A DNA stretch of 64,000 nucleotides from Brevibacillus thermoruber 423 (lineage in GTDB: Bacteria > Bacillota > Bacilli > Brevibacillales > Brevibacillaceae). The position numbers and the translations under genes are program-made. The notes under the pieces were generated by a model that worked only from the letters and a program-made list of their open reading frames with translations, ran no database searches and was not told where the DNA came from. Of the stretch, positions 51,286 through 59,618 are shown one piece after another; the stretch's first letter is position 1; every line of letters begins with the position of its first letter. The stretch is from assembly GCF_000454065.1 (NCBI RefSeq), contig NZ_KE695649.1, positions 494,624-558,623 of the forward strand. The letters are read 5' to 3'.

Positions 51286-52692
51286 ATGGCGAAAACGTTT
51301 GCGATGTTTGGCTTTCGACCGGAGCTGATGCAGGGCATTCACGACCTGTTTTATAAAGAGCCGACGCCGATTCAGGCGGAGGCGATCCCCCTCATCCTGG
51401 AAGGAAAGGACGTGATCGGTCAGGCGCAGACGGGGACGGGCAAGACCGCCGCGTTTGTGCTGCCGATCCTGGAGCGGCTGCAGCCGGGCAAACGGGACAT
51501 TCAGGCGCTGATTCTCACGCCGACCCGCGAGCTGTCGATCCAGATTGCCGAAGATGTGGAGAAGCTGGGCAAATACCTGGACGTCAACGTGCTGTCGCTG
51601 CACGGCGGGACGGATATTGAGCGGCAGTTGAGCAAGCTCAAGCAGACCGTCCACATCGTCGTCGGCACCCCGGGGCGGGTGCTGGACCACATGAGGCGGG
51701 GCTCCCTTCACTTCGGCCGCATCTCCACGCTGGTGCTGGACGAGGCGGACAAGATGATGGAGATGGGCTTTCTCGAGGAGGTCCATGAGATCATCGAGGG
51801 GACGCCGCAGCAGCGGCAAATGCTGCTGTTTTCCGCCACCATGCCGGATTCGGTGAAAAAGCTGGCGCAGTACTTCATGAAGCAGCCGCCCCACATCCGG
51901 ATCGAGGCGAAGCAGAAGACGGTGGAGAGCATCGAACAGATCTACTACGTGGTCAATCAGAGCGACAAGATGGACGCGCTGGTGGACCTGTTGGAGCGGG
52001 AGAACCCGTATCTCTGCATCGTCTTTGCCAACACCCAGGCGCGCGTCCAGCAGTTGACGGCCCGCCTGCAGGAGAACGGCTTCGCGGCGGAAGCGCTGTA
52101 CGGCGACCTGTCGCAGAACAAGCGGGAACAACTGATGAAGCAGTTCCGCGAAATCAAGTTTCAGTATCTGGTGGCAACCGACATCGCCGCCCGCGGTCTG
52201 GACGTGGAAGGGGTGACGCACGTCGTCAACTACGACGTCCCCAATGACGTGGAGAGCTACATCCACCGCGTCGGCCGCACCGGACGGGCGGGGCAGAAGG
52301 GAACGGCCATCTCCCTCGTCTCCCCCCGCCAAAAGGGCATCATGACCCGCTTCGCCAAGGCGACCAAGGCGCCGATCGAAGAAAAACTGCTGGTGGCGGG
52401 CCGCCATCTGGACGCCGGCCGCCGCAAGCGGGCCGAGGAGCGGGAAGCGTACTTTGCCCAACTGCGCGAGCAAAAAGCCAAAGAGCAGTTGAAGGAAAAG
52501 GAAAAGCAGCTTGCCCCCGTCCGCGAAGCCCTGAAAAAGAAGCTCAAGGTGAAGCCGGGCTACAAGAAAAAGCTGGCGCGGGAACTGGAAGAGCTGAAGA
52601 CCCTGTACGAGAAAAACCGCCGTCGCCAAGAGGCAAAGGCAGCCCGCAAGGCGGGGAAGGCGGTCGGCAAAAAAACGCGCGGCAGGGGATAA
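51286..52692 (+). CDS. DEAD-box ATP-dependent RNA helicase
   Basis: 468 residues. Q motif FGFRPELMQGI and PTPIQAEAIP, motif I AQTGTGKTAAF, Ia PTRELSIQ, II VLDEADKMMEMGF, III SATMP, IV-VI FANTQARVQQL, ATDIAARGLDVEGV and HRVGRTGRAG. A Lys/Arg/Glu-rich tail (about 380-468, with KAKEQLKEKEKQL) replaces the RRM of DbpA-type helicases. Resembles CshA/CshB-type helicases of RNA decay and cold adaptation; the exact orthologue is uncertain. ATG 51286 is better placed than GTG 51277 relative to GGAAGTGA. Confidence 0.93.
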   Translation: MAKTFAMFGFRPELMQGIHDLFYKEPTPIQAEAIPLILEGKDVIGQAQTGTGKTAAFVLPILERLQPGKRDIQALILTPTRELSIQIAEDVEKLGKYLDVNVLSLHGGTDIERQLSKLKQTVHIVVGTPGRVLDHMRRGSLHFGRISTLVLDEADKMMEMGFLEEVHEIIEGTPQQRQMLLFSATMPDSVKKLAQYFMKQPPHIRIEAKQKTVESIEQIYYVVNQSDKMDALVDLLERENPYLCIVFANTQARVQQLTARLQENGFAAEALYGDLSQNKREQLMKQFREIKFQYLVATDIAARGLDVEGVTHVVNYDVPNDVESYIHRVGRTGRAGQKGTAISLVSPRQKGIMTRFAKATKAPIEEKLLVAGRHLDAGRRKRAEEREAYFAQLREQKAKEQLKEKEKQLAPVREALKKKLKVKPGYKKKLARELEELKTLYEKNRRRQEAKAARKAGKAVGKKTRGRG

Positions 52693-52717
52693 CCGCAGGC
52701 GGGAAACCACCGCGAGG

Positions 52718-52750
52718 AAAGCAGTCCATTTGGGATGGACTGCTTTTTTG
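52718..52750 (+). terminator. Terminator of the DEAD-box gene
   Basis: AAAGCAGTCCAT (52718-52729)/ATGGACTGCTTT (52735-52746), 12 bp, followed by more Ts. Confidence 0.88.
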
Positions 52751-52823
52751 CGTGGGCCGGCCAAATGTCCGCAGGAGGAGGCAGCCTTTTCGCCCAAGCT
52801 TTTCCTGACGGCTTGAAACGGGT

Positions 52824-52829
52824 ACAATA
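52824..52829 (+). promoter_or_regulatory. Possible -10 of the zinc-ribbon gene
   Basis: TACAAT 69 bp before the start; no clear -35. Confidence 0.35.
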
Positions 52830-52897
52830 AACGGAAGGGATGTGGCCCGGGCCTGCCAGCCCAAGACGGGTCAACACAAGGTGTGAGGAGAAACACG

Positions 52898-53140
52898 ATG
52901 AGTCAAATTTGCAGCCAATGCGGTCATCCGATACCGCTTCACGAATCGTCCGGTCCAACCTGCATGCAGTGCGAGCTCGACGAATACCGGATCGTACGGA
53001 ACTACCTGCGCAGCCACCCCAACTCCAACGCCATGCAGATTGCCAACGCGACCGGCATCTCCATCTCCAACATTTTGCGCTACATCAAAAGCGGCTCGCT
53101 GACGATGGTGGACAACGACCGCCGCCGGCCGGGCCGGTAA
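52898..53140 (+). CDS. Zinc-ribbon plus helix-turn-helix small protein (YvyF/TIGR03826-like)
   Basis: 80 residues. Two Cys pairs ICSQCGHPIP and TCMQCELDEY form a likely zinc ribbon (about residues 4-30); then a small HTH-like part, IVRNYLRSHPNSNAMQIANATGISISNILRYIKSG. This two-part layout is seen in the YvyF-type proteins of flagellar operons, but no flagellar gene is present here, so only the fold is assigned. ATG 52898 with AGGAG nine bases upstream. Confidence 0.75.
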   Translation: MSQICSQCGHPIPLHESSGPTCMQCELDEYRIVRNYLRSHPNSNAMQIANATGISISNILRYIKSGSLTMVDNDRRRPGR

Positions 53141-53153
53141 GCGGCAAAAAAAG

Positions 53154-53200
53154 CGGCAGCCCACCGCGCGAGTGCCTGCTCGCCAGCGGTGGGCCGTTTT
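53154..53200 (+). terminator. Terminator between the convergent zinc-ribbon and RsmF genes
   Basis: CCCACCGC (53160-53167)/GCGGTGGG (53186-53193) with inner CGAG/CTCG, followed by CCGTTTT; a poly-A tract lies before it for the opposite strand. Confidence 0.75.
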
Positions 53201-53244
53201 CCGTTTGCGGGCCGTCTTCGTCCTCCCGACGGGCATCTGTGGGA

Positions 53245-54651
53245 TCACAGCCAGCGCAGCCCTTTGGGATAATGGTTTTTCAACTGTCCGTCCGCCTGCT
53301 TGCCCCAGCCGAGCGGAAACCCGTCCACGGTGACCAGCGTCCAGCCGTTTTCGCCGTCGCGGGCCAACGCCTCTCCCTTCAAGTAGCGCAGCAGCTCGGG
53401 GTCATCCGCCGCAAACGCAGCCGTGCGTGCGGCGGCCTCTTGGGGGACGGCCAGCGCCAGCGCGTGGGCCGGTTCCAGCCGGTTCTTTTTCACGGTGCCG
53501 AGGTGAAGACCAGCCCGCACCACTTTCAGACCGTCCAGATCAAGGTCAGGCGCCGGGGTGACATACAACTGGTCGCCAAACAGCAGGAAGGCGGCGTCGT
53601 CGGCATATCGTTCCGCCACGCCGGGCAGGGACTGGGCCGCGAACGTGCGCCACGCGGCAATCGCTTCCTTCCGTCCGGCTGCCGCCGTTTTCCCGCGCTT
53701 TTCCCTGCGCCGTCTGGAGGGGGCGTCCCCCTCGTCGTCCGTCTCTTTGCATAGTTTGGCCAGGTAATGGCCTTCCCCGTCGAGGCGGTGCGGCCAGAGC
53801 CGCGCCGAGCGGGCGAGTTCCGGAAGCGGCGGCTCCGCCCACTCGGGTACACCGGGCGCGAACCACTCGGGGTGGGGCAGAGAGGTCAGGGCAAACCCCG
53901 GGTTGCGGGCGAGAAAGGACGCGATCGACTGTTCGTTTTCCAGCGGTGCGAACGTGCAGGTGGAATAGACCAGCGTCCCGCCCGGTTTCAGCATGGCCGC
54001 CGCGGCGTCCAGAATCTCCTGCTGGATGCGGTGACACTCCGCCACCTTTTCCGGCGACCAGTCGTCAATCGCTTCCGGCAGCTTGCGAAACATTCCTTCG
54101 CCGGAGCAGGGAGCGTCTACCAGGATGCGGTCAAAGAAGCGGGGAAACCGCTCGGCCAACCGTTCCGGCGTCTCGTTGGTGACAATGGCGTTGGCGATGC
54201 CGAGCCGCTCCACGTTTTCCGAGAGCGCCTTGGCCCGGACGGGATGAATTTCATTGGCGACCAACAGCCCCTGACCGCGCAGCGCGGCGGCGAGTTGGGT
54301 CGTTTTTCCGCCCGGTGCGGCGCACAGGTCGAGCACGGTCTCGCCCGGCTTCACCTGCAGCGCTTCAGCCGGCGACATGGCGCTGGGCTCCTGCAGGTAG
54401 TACAGGCCTGCAGCGTGGTACGGGTGTTTGCCGGGGCGTTCCCCTTCGGCATAGCGAAAGCCCTCCGGACACCAGGGAACCGGTTCGAGGGCAAACGGGG
54501 AGAGCTGCAAAAAGCGCTCCCTGTCGATTTTCAGCGGATTGATCCGCAGCCCTTGGCTGGGCGGCCGGTCAAAGCCGGCGGCAAAAGCGTCGTACTCGTC
54601 TTTCAACAGCGTTTTCATCCGCTCGACAAAAGCGGTGGGCAGTGATCTCAT
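53245..54651 (-). CDS. RsmF/YebU-type rRNA cytosine-C5 methyltransferase
   Basis: 468 residues of the NOL1/NOP2/Sun family. N-terminal RNA-binding part, LDLCAAPGGKTTQLAAAL (SAM motif I), ILVDAPCSGEGMFRK (motif IV, Cys) and LVYSTCTFAPLENE (motif VI, catalytic Cys), followed by a C-terminal extension with a PUA-like region (LKVVRAGLHLGTVKKNRLEPAHALAL). The two Cys make and break the covalent RNA adduct. Likely targets 16S rRNA m5C sites. ATG 54651 with GGAGG. Confidence 0.93.
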   Translation of the reverse strand: MRSLPTAFVERMKTLLKDEYDAFAAGFDRPPSQGLRINPLKIDRERFLQLSPFALEPVPWCPEGFRYAEGERPGKHPYHAAGLYYLQEPSAMSPAEALQVKPGETVLDLCAAPGGKTTQLAAALRGQGLLVANEIHPVRAKALSENVERLGIANAIVTNETPERLAERFPRFFDRILVDAPCSGEGMFRKLPEAIDDWSPEKVAECHRIQQEILDAAAAMLKPGGTLVYSTCTFAPLENEQSIASFLARNPGFALTSLPHPEWFAPGVPEWAEPPLPELARSARLWPHRLDGEGHYLAKLCKETDDEGDAPSRRRREKRGKTAAAGRKEAIAAWRTFAAQSLPGVAERYADDAAFLLFGDQLYVTPAPDLDLDGLKVVRAGLHLGTVKKNRLEPAHALALAVPQEAAARTAAFAADDPELLRYLKGEALARDGENGWTLVTVDGFPLGWGKQADGQLKNHYPKGLRWL

Positions 54652-54739
54652 GGTCAGCCTCCGATGTCAGATTTCGACGGGCCCCGAGAGGAAAAGGGAG
54701 AATCGTGGCGAATCATTTCAGGATGTGAGGTGAGAACAA

Positions 54740-55504
54740 TTGAGAGAATCCCGCGCGGAACGGCACCGCTCGCGCCGGCGCAACGACTCGGAAGTGAGCC
54801 GGTTCTGGATCATGGGCCTGCTCTTCTCACTGCTGGTGCTCGCCTTTGAGTTTCTGATCGACATTCCCGCCGATGCAGCCTGGCTGCAGGATATGGAGAT
54901 GGCGCTGTTTAGCGCCAGTTTTACGCTGCTCGCCTTTTACCTGCTGGGCCTGACGTTCGTCTTTTCCCGCCAGCAGGAAGCGGGCAAGGTGAATCATCAG
55001 GTCATCATTTACGCGTGGCTGGGAGCGATTTTGTTTCACCTGTTCCTGCTGATCAGCAACATGTCCAACCAACACGTCTACAAAGCGGGGATCATTTTAT
55101 TTTTGGGGCCATTATTTTTAACTGTGTACCATTTTATCACGTACTTGTCCGCTTTGCGCGCGGCTCGTCGGGAGGAAGAACTGGCCACCGCGGCCTCCCA
55201 CGAACGGGCGGCGTACCAGATCATTCTGGAGGGGACCAAGGTGCACGGGGAGATCAACCGCCTGAAGTCCGCCTACCCCGAGGTGGAGCAGATGCTGAGG
55301 GCGAACGACTTCGCCGACAAGATGGAGCGCTGCGTTCTGGAGATGCAGCAGTACCTGCAGGCCAAGACGATTACCCGCAAGGACGTGGAGCTGTTGGAAA
55401 GCCACTACTACTACCTGGAAAACCTGCTCGTCCTGGCCAAACAGCATCCCGGTGTGATGGAGTCCCGCGTGTTTGCGCACCGCGACGACGCTCATCCGCT
55501 GTAG
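54740..55504 (+). CDS. Conserved membrane protein with a helical cytoplasmic tail
   Basis: 254 residues. A basic N-terminus (RESRAERHRSRRRN) is followed by four hydrophobic helices (about 23-41, 53-75, 87-107 and 113-134). A charged helical tail (about 140-250) with repeated Glu/Arg heptads probably forms a coiled coil; it contains MERCVLEMQQYLQAK and DVELLESHYYYLENLL. TTG 54740 with GAGGTGA six bases upstream. No family recognised; the design suggests a membrane sensor or scaffold. Confidence 0.7.
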   Translation: MRESRAERHRSRRRNDSEVSRFWIMGLLFSLLVLAFEFLIDIPADAAWLQDMEMALFSASFTLLAFYLLGLTFVFSRQQEAGKVNHQVIIYAWLGAILFHLFLLISNMSNQHVYKAGIILFLGPLFLTVYHFITYLSALRAARREEELATAASHERAAYQIILEGTKVHGEINRLKSAYPEVEQMLRANDFADKMERCVLEMQQYLQAKTITRKDVELLESHYYYLENLLVLAKQHPGVMESRVFAHRDDAHPL

Positions 55505-55557
55505 CGGTCGGCGGCGGAGAAACTGATGAGAAACCAGCATAGAGAGCAAACGAGTAC

Positions 55558-55587
55558 ACGCTCTCCCGAACCGGGAGAGCGTTTTTT
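55558..55587 (+). terminator. Terminator of the four-helix membrane protein gene
   Basis: CGCTCTCCCG (55559-55568)/CGGGAGAGCG (55572-55581), followed by six Ts. Confidence 0.9.
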
Positions 55588-55689
55588 CGCATGGGCTGTT
55601 GCCTGCAAAACGGCTTCTTCCCGGCGGGAGGAGCCCTGGAAGTGGAAGCAAACGAAAACGGCTGAGCAGCCTCGCCGCCTGCCCAGATG

Positions 55690-55733
55690 AAACGTCCCTT
55701 TCCCGGGAAGCCGAAACGGGGAAGGGACGTTTT
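55690..55733. terminator. Second, near-symmetrical hairpin in the 55.6-56.0 kb gap
   Basis: AAACGTCCCTTTCCC (55690-55704) pairs with GGGGAAGGGACGTTT (55718-55732), 13-base loop, T run on the plus strand and A run before it. It may stop transcription from either side. Confidence 0.6.
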
Positions 55734-55762
55734 GCGTCAAACAGAAGGATGCGTGATCCCGT

Positions 55763-55849
55763 GGAGAGCGGCTGTTCCGGCATGTACCGGGGGCCGGGCG
55801 CCTCACCCCCCGCTTCGGCCGGGGGTACGGAAGCGTCACGCCGCTCTCC
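55763..55849. other. GC-rich folded region without a gene
   Basis: GGAGAGCGGC (55763-55772) pairs with GCCGCTCTCC (55840-55849), enclosing TTCCG/CGGAA and a TACC/GGTA pair. The surrounding gap (55588-55973) has no reading frame with a ribosome site. It may be the structured leader of the secreted-protein gene at 55974; I cannot match it to a known riboswitch. Confidence 0.35.
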
Positions 55850-55973
55850 GCCGCCCCCGGCTCCAGCGCCAGGGCGGCGGAAACGGTGAAACAGTCTCGC
55901 TTGTACATCGGCTGCTGCCATCCGACGGCAGTATGAAGGCAGGTTACCCCACTTCTGACGCGAGGAGGATTCG

Positions 55974-57398
55974 ATGATCAGGTCCTTTTCTTTGTTCGCG
56001 ATGTTGTTGGCGACCATGCTGATCACCTCATTGCTTCCCCGTGCGGCCTCCGCTCCCCAGCCGGGGATCCCGGAGGTGACGGAGGCGAATCTGGCCCGGG
56101 CATGGGGGACGCTGCACGAAAAAACCTACGCGTTTCCCAACGGCGACCGCTACTGGGTCAAACGGTTGGAAGCGGGCACACACGACCAGCCGTACACGTT
56201 TTCCCTGTTCCTGCCGGGCCGGACGGGGACGTTCCGGTACATCCGGTACGCGGACGGCGACCCGCAAAAGCCCGTCTGGAGCGTCGTCAACCTGGAGGAG
56301 ACGGCCCAACTGCCCAACGCGCCCGGCTTTCTCGAAACGGCCGACCGTCACGTCTGGATTGGTGCGCCGATCGTCTACCGGCCGTTGGGCAGGGGGACGA
56401 TCGAAGAGAAGCGGGATCATTTTTTGCCGATAGCCGTGCACAAACAGGCGGGTGGTTTTGCGCTGGAGATCCGGATGCCGGTCCAAGCCGGATTGGTCAG
56501 CGAGATGTGGGCGCTGGAATCCAGCCATCCGCTGGTTCCCTGGGAAAGGGAGCAGTTCGCCTCCATCTGGATGGCGCTCGATCTGCAGCGCAAGGCAAAG
56601 TGGCTGTACGACGGGTACTACTACCAATCGCCGAGCACCTATGTTCCCTCTTCCCCGGACGCGTACTGGCGCATTCCCGAAAACTACGTGCTGCGCTCCC
56701 TGCTGTTCACCGGTCAAAGCCGGGCGGCCGAGGACGTGGCGTACGTCATGCTGGATACATCGGTGCAGAATCAGGAAGCGGAGGGGTACTGGAAGACGCT
56801 TCCGCTGTCGGAATGGCTGTGGCAGGAGTACGGCATCCCGGACGGGTTTTTTGACACCCGGTTCAACACGGGCGCGGCCGAACTGATGCTGGAGGGCTGC
56901 AGGCAGTACAGGGACACCCGCTTTTGTCAGGCGGCGCAAAAGTACGCGGCCTTTTTCCGCGATTATGCGGCCCGCCACCACTTCGTCGTCGACGGCGTGA
57001 ATGTCGGGTGGCTGGTGGCCGATTACGCCCACCCCGGCGGGAACCGAAAGACCCACGTTTCGCTCAATCACCAGTTGGCGGAGATCAACTTCCTGCTGAA
57101 CATGTACGTGCAGTTTGGCAATCCGACCGACAGGGAACTGGCGGCGATCATGCTGAACGGCGTCGTCAATCTGGGCCCCAAGTGGGTGGCGCCGAACGGA
57201 GACCTCTACTATGCGCGATTCCCCGACGGATCGTTCGGCCGTACCGACTATCCCTATCTGACCTACAATGACCTGCGGGAGACGCAGAGGCTGTATTGGA
57301 CCGTGTACGGCCGGGAAGAGCCGGAGCTCGACCGGCTGATACGCAGCAAGCGGGCGTGGATGGACGCCAACGGGGTGGTCAATCCGTTTCCGGAGTAG
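55974..57398 (+). CDS. Secreted protein with alpha/alpha-toroid-like C-terminal half
   Basis: 474 residues. Signal peptide MIRSFSLFAMLLATMLITSLLPRAASA, then a beta-rich region (about 28-180) and a helical half with paired Trp/Tyr helices: LQRKAKWLYDGYYYQSP, LRSLLFTGQSRAAEDVAYVML, EYGIPDGFFDTRFNTGAAELML, HQLAEINFLLNMYVQFG, YPYLTYNDLRETQRLYWTVYG. The pattern recalls glycan-acting toroids such as the glucuronyl C5-epimerase C-domain, but I cannot assign an enzyme. ATG 55974 with GAGGAGG. Monocistronic. Confidence 0.7.
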   Translation: MIRSFSLFAMLLATMLITSLLPRAASAPQPGIPEVTEANLARAWGTLHEKTYAFPNGDRYWVKRLEAGTHDQPYTFSLFLPGRTGTFRYIRYADGDPQKPVWSVVNLEETAQLPNAPGFLETADRHVWIGAPIVYRPLGRGTIEEKRDHFLPIAVHKQAGGFALEIRMPVQAGLVSEMWALESSHPLVPWEREQFASIWMALDLQRKAKWLYDGYYYQSPSTYVPSSPDAYWRIPENYVLRSLLFTGQSRAAEDVAYVMLDTSVQNQEAEGYWKTLPLSEWLWQEYGIPDGFFDTRFNTGAAELMLEGCRQYRDTRFCQAAQKYAAFFRDYAARHHFVVDGVNVGWLVADYAHPGGNRKTHVSLNHQLAEINFLLNMYVQFGNPTDRELAAIMLNGVVNLGPKWVAPNGDLYYARFPDGSFGRTDYPYLTYNDLRETQRLYWTVYGREEPELDRLIRSKRAWMDANGVVNPFPE

Positions 57399-57410
57399 GC
57401 GAGCGACAGC

Positions 57411-57442
57411 GAGGTGCCGCGCGGGCACCTCTGTTTGTTTTT
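57411..57442 (+). terminator. Terminator of the secreted protein gene
   Basis: GAGGTGCC (57411-57418)/GGCACCTC (57424-57431), followed by TGTTTGTTTTT. It faces the end of the methyltransferase gene. Confidence 0.8.
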
Positions 57443-57445
57443 CTT

Positions 57446-58135
57446 TCAGCAAGGGGTTTTCTCCAGCGCAAACAGGGTCATGAAACTGAGGGCTTCCCGC
57501 AGTTCCGCCGAAAGACGGCCGGCCAGCTCGGCGGGCACGCCGTCCTTGTAGACCGGCACCTCTTCCAGAAGCCGAAAGCCGTTTTCGGCGGCCAACTGCC
57601 TGGCTTCCCACGGCATCATCGTGTTCTGGATCGTCTCTTCGCCGTACAGGCGCCGGTAGCTGTGGGCCCGCGGGCCGGCCGTGGGGCCGAGTATGCCCAG
57701 GAGCAGCACGCCGCCGGGGGTGAGCAGACGGTGCAGCTCGCGCAGGGCGGCCAGCGGCGATGGCGTGAACTCGGTCACGTTGATGCAGAGAATGCCGCCA
57801 AAGCTGGCGTCGGCAAACGGCAGCGACGAGACGTCGCCGGTCTGAAACCGGACGGGCCAATCCTTTCCGCGTACCCGTTCGTTTGCCAACCGGATCATTT
57901 CCTCGGCAATGTCCACGCCTTCCACCCGATAGCCGTTTGCGGCCAGTTTGAAGCTGGCGTAGCCGTCCCCGCAGCCGGCATCCAGTATCGGTCCCGCTTC
58001 CGGCCGGACATGCCGCATAAACATCGGCAAAACGGTGCGGCGGCTGCCCGTTTCCCACATGGCTCCGCTGCGCGCATGCCAGTCGGCGGCAAATTGATTC
58101 CACTGTTTTGCCGCCTCGACGCTCCATTGACTCAT
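57446..58135 (-). CDS. Class I SAM-dependent methyltransferase
   Basis: 229 residues. Motif I ILDAGCGDGYASFKL, then VEGVDIAEEMIRLANE, QTGDVSSLPFADASFGGILCINV and LTPGGVLLLGILGP, the Methyltransf_11/UbiE-like order. No substrate domain is recognisable; small-molecule methylation is likely. ATG 58135 (MSQWSVEAAKQWN) has GGAG six to seven bases upstream; the ATG at 58159 lacks a site. Confidence 0.88.
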   Translation of the reverse strand: MSQWSVEAAKQWNQFAADWHARSGAMWETGSRRTVLPMFMRHVRPEAGPILDAGCGDGYASFKLAANGYRVEGVDIAEEMIRLANERVRGKDWPVRFQTGDVSSLPFADASFGGILCINVTEFTPSPLAALRELHRLLTPGGVLLLGILGPTAGPRAHSYRRLYGEETIQNTMMPWEARQLAAENGFRLLEEVPVYKDGVPAELAGRLSAELREALSFMTLFALEKTPC

Positions 58136-58383
58136 GACAATCTCCAACCCCTTTCGCAATCGACGTGTCTCCCATCGCTTTTCGGAAAAACTTCACTTCG
58201 GGCAAATTTCTTCTTCATTGTACCAGGAGCGGCTGCAGCCGCGTACTTTATTGAATGAAAGCGTTCGCGCGTCTGCGCGTTATCCGGTGTTCTTGCGGGA
58301 GAAAACGCTTTCCATGTACGCTCATGATAACGACAAAATCATCTCAATCGCTATAAAATTTTGAAAAGTGGAGGGCGGAAGCG

Positions 58384-59475
58384 ATGAGCAGCACCGATTT
58401 CTTTCCGATTCAAGACTGGGACTACGTGGAGTTTTACGTGGGCAACGCCAAGCAGGCCATGCACTACTTGACCAAGGCGTTCGGTTTTCGGGCCTGCGCG
58501 TATGCCGGACTGGAGACGGGTTTGCGCGACAAGGTGTCCTACGTGCTGAAGCAAAACCACCTCACCTTTGTCGTGACGGGGGCCCTCACCCCCGACGGAC
58601 CGATCAGCGAGTTTGTGAAATTGCACGGCGACGGGGTGAAGGACGTGGCGCTGCGCGTCGAGGACTGCGAGCAGGCGTTTCGCGAAGCCGTCTCCCGCGG
58701 CGCCGTGCCGGTGATGGAGCCGACGGTGTTCAGCGATGAGCACGGCACGATCAAAAAGGCGGTCATCGCCACCTACGGGGACAACGTCCACTCCTTCATC
58801 GAGCGAAAACAGTACAGCGGGCCGTTCTTCCCCGGCTACGTCGCCTACGAATCCCCGGTGGAGGCGGAAGGCACCGGCCTGATCGGCATCGACCACATCG
58901 TCGGCAACGTGGAAGTGATGGACGAGTGGGTGCAGTACTACCAGAAAGTGATGGGCTTCACCGCCGTGCAAAACTTCAGTGACGAAGACATCTCCACCGA
59001 GTACTCCGCGCTGATGTCCAAAGTGATGCAGAGCGGCACCGGACGGATCAAGTTTCCCATCAACGAACCGGCGGAAGGACGCCGCAAGTCGCAGATTCAG
59101 GAATTCCTGGACTTTTACAGGGGACCGGGCGTGCAGCACATCGCCCTCTTGACCAACGACATCGTCGACACGGTTTCCAGGCTGCGGGCCAACGGCGTCG
59201 ACTTCCTCCACGTGCCCGACACGTATTACGACGAGCTGAAAGACCGGGTCGGGGAAATCGAGGAGGACGTCGATACGCTGCGCCAGCTTCGCATCCTGGT
59301 GGACCGCGACGACGAAGGCTACCTGCTGCAGCTCTTCAGCAAGCCGATCGTCGACCGCCCGACGCTGTTTGTGGAAATCATTCAGCGCAAAGGGGCGCGC
59401 GGCTTCGGCAACGGCAACTTCAAGGCGCTGTTTGAGGCGCTGGAGCGCGAGCAGGAACGGCGCGGCAACCTGTAA
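58384..59475 (+). CDS. hppD: 4-hydroxyphenylpyruvate dioxygenase
   Basis: 363 residues, two vicinal-oxygen-chelate domains. Start IQDWDYVEFYVGNAKQAMHYLTKAFGF; Fe(II) ligands are His in IGIDHIVGNV, His in GVQHIALLTND and Glu in TLFVEIIQRKG, with the C-terminal gate RGFGNGNFKALFEALE, all typical. Converts 4-hydroxyphenylpyruvate to homogentisate in tyrosine breakdown. Homogentisate dioxygenase is not in the window. The leader contains TGAAAGCGTTCGCG (58256-58269), one base off a cre site. Strong terminator downstream. Confidence 0.96.
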   Translation: MSSTDFFPIQDWDYVEFYVGNAKQAMHYLTKAFGFRACAYAGLETGLRDKVSYVLKQNHLTFVVTGALTPDGPISEFVKLHGDGVKDVALRVEDCEQAFREAVSRGAVPVMEPTVFSDEHGTIKKAVIATYGDNVHSFIERKQYSGPFFPGYVAYESPVEAEGTGLIGIDHIVGNVEVMDEWVQYYQKVMGFTAVQNFSDEDISTEYSALMSKVMQSGTGRIKFPINEPAEGRRKSQIQEFLDFYRGPGVQHIALLTNDIVDTVSRLRANGVDFLHVPDTYYDELKDRVGEIEEDVDTLRQLRILVDRDDEGYLLQLFSKPIVDRPTLFVEIIQRKGARGFGNGNFKALFEALEREQERRGNL

Positions 59476-59496
59476 GCCGCATGGACCTGACGCCAT

Positions 59497-59522
59497 GCCC
59501 CCGGACCTGCCCGGGGGCTTTT
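59497..59522 (+). terminator. Terminator of hppD
   Basis: GCCCCCGG (59497-59504)/CCGGGGGC (59511-59518), followed by TTTT. Confidence 0.85.
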
Positions 59523-59618
59523 GGTATTTTCAGTCTTGCGCGACGATTCTATTGACCGGGCGGCTGCCCGCTGGCGATAATGAAAGCATCAGTTTGACCG
59601 CAAAAAGGAGGGGCGCCG

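Noticed and set aside
55763-55849. Glycine riboswitch suggested by GGAGAG
   Set aside because: The conserved glycine-aptamer core and the tandem arrangement are absent.
58256-58269. cre site upstream of hppD
   Set aside because: TGAAAGCGTTCGCG misses the closing CA and no promoter is positioned around it; kept only as a remark in the gene entry.
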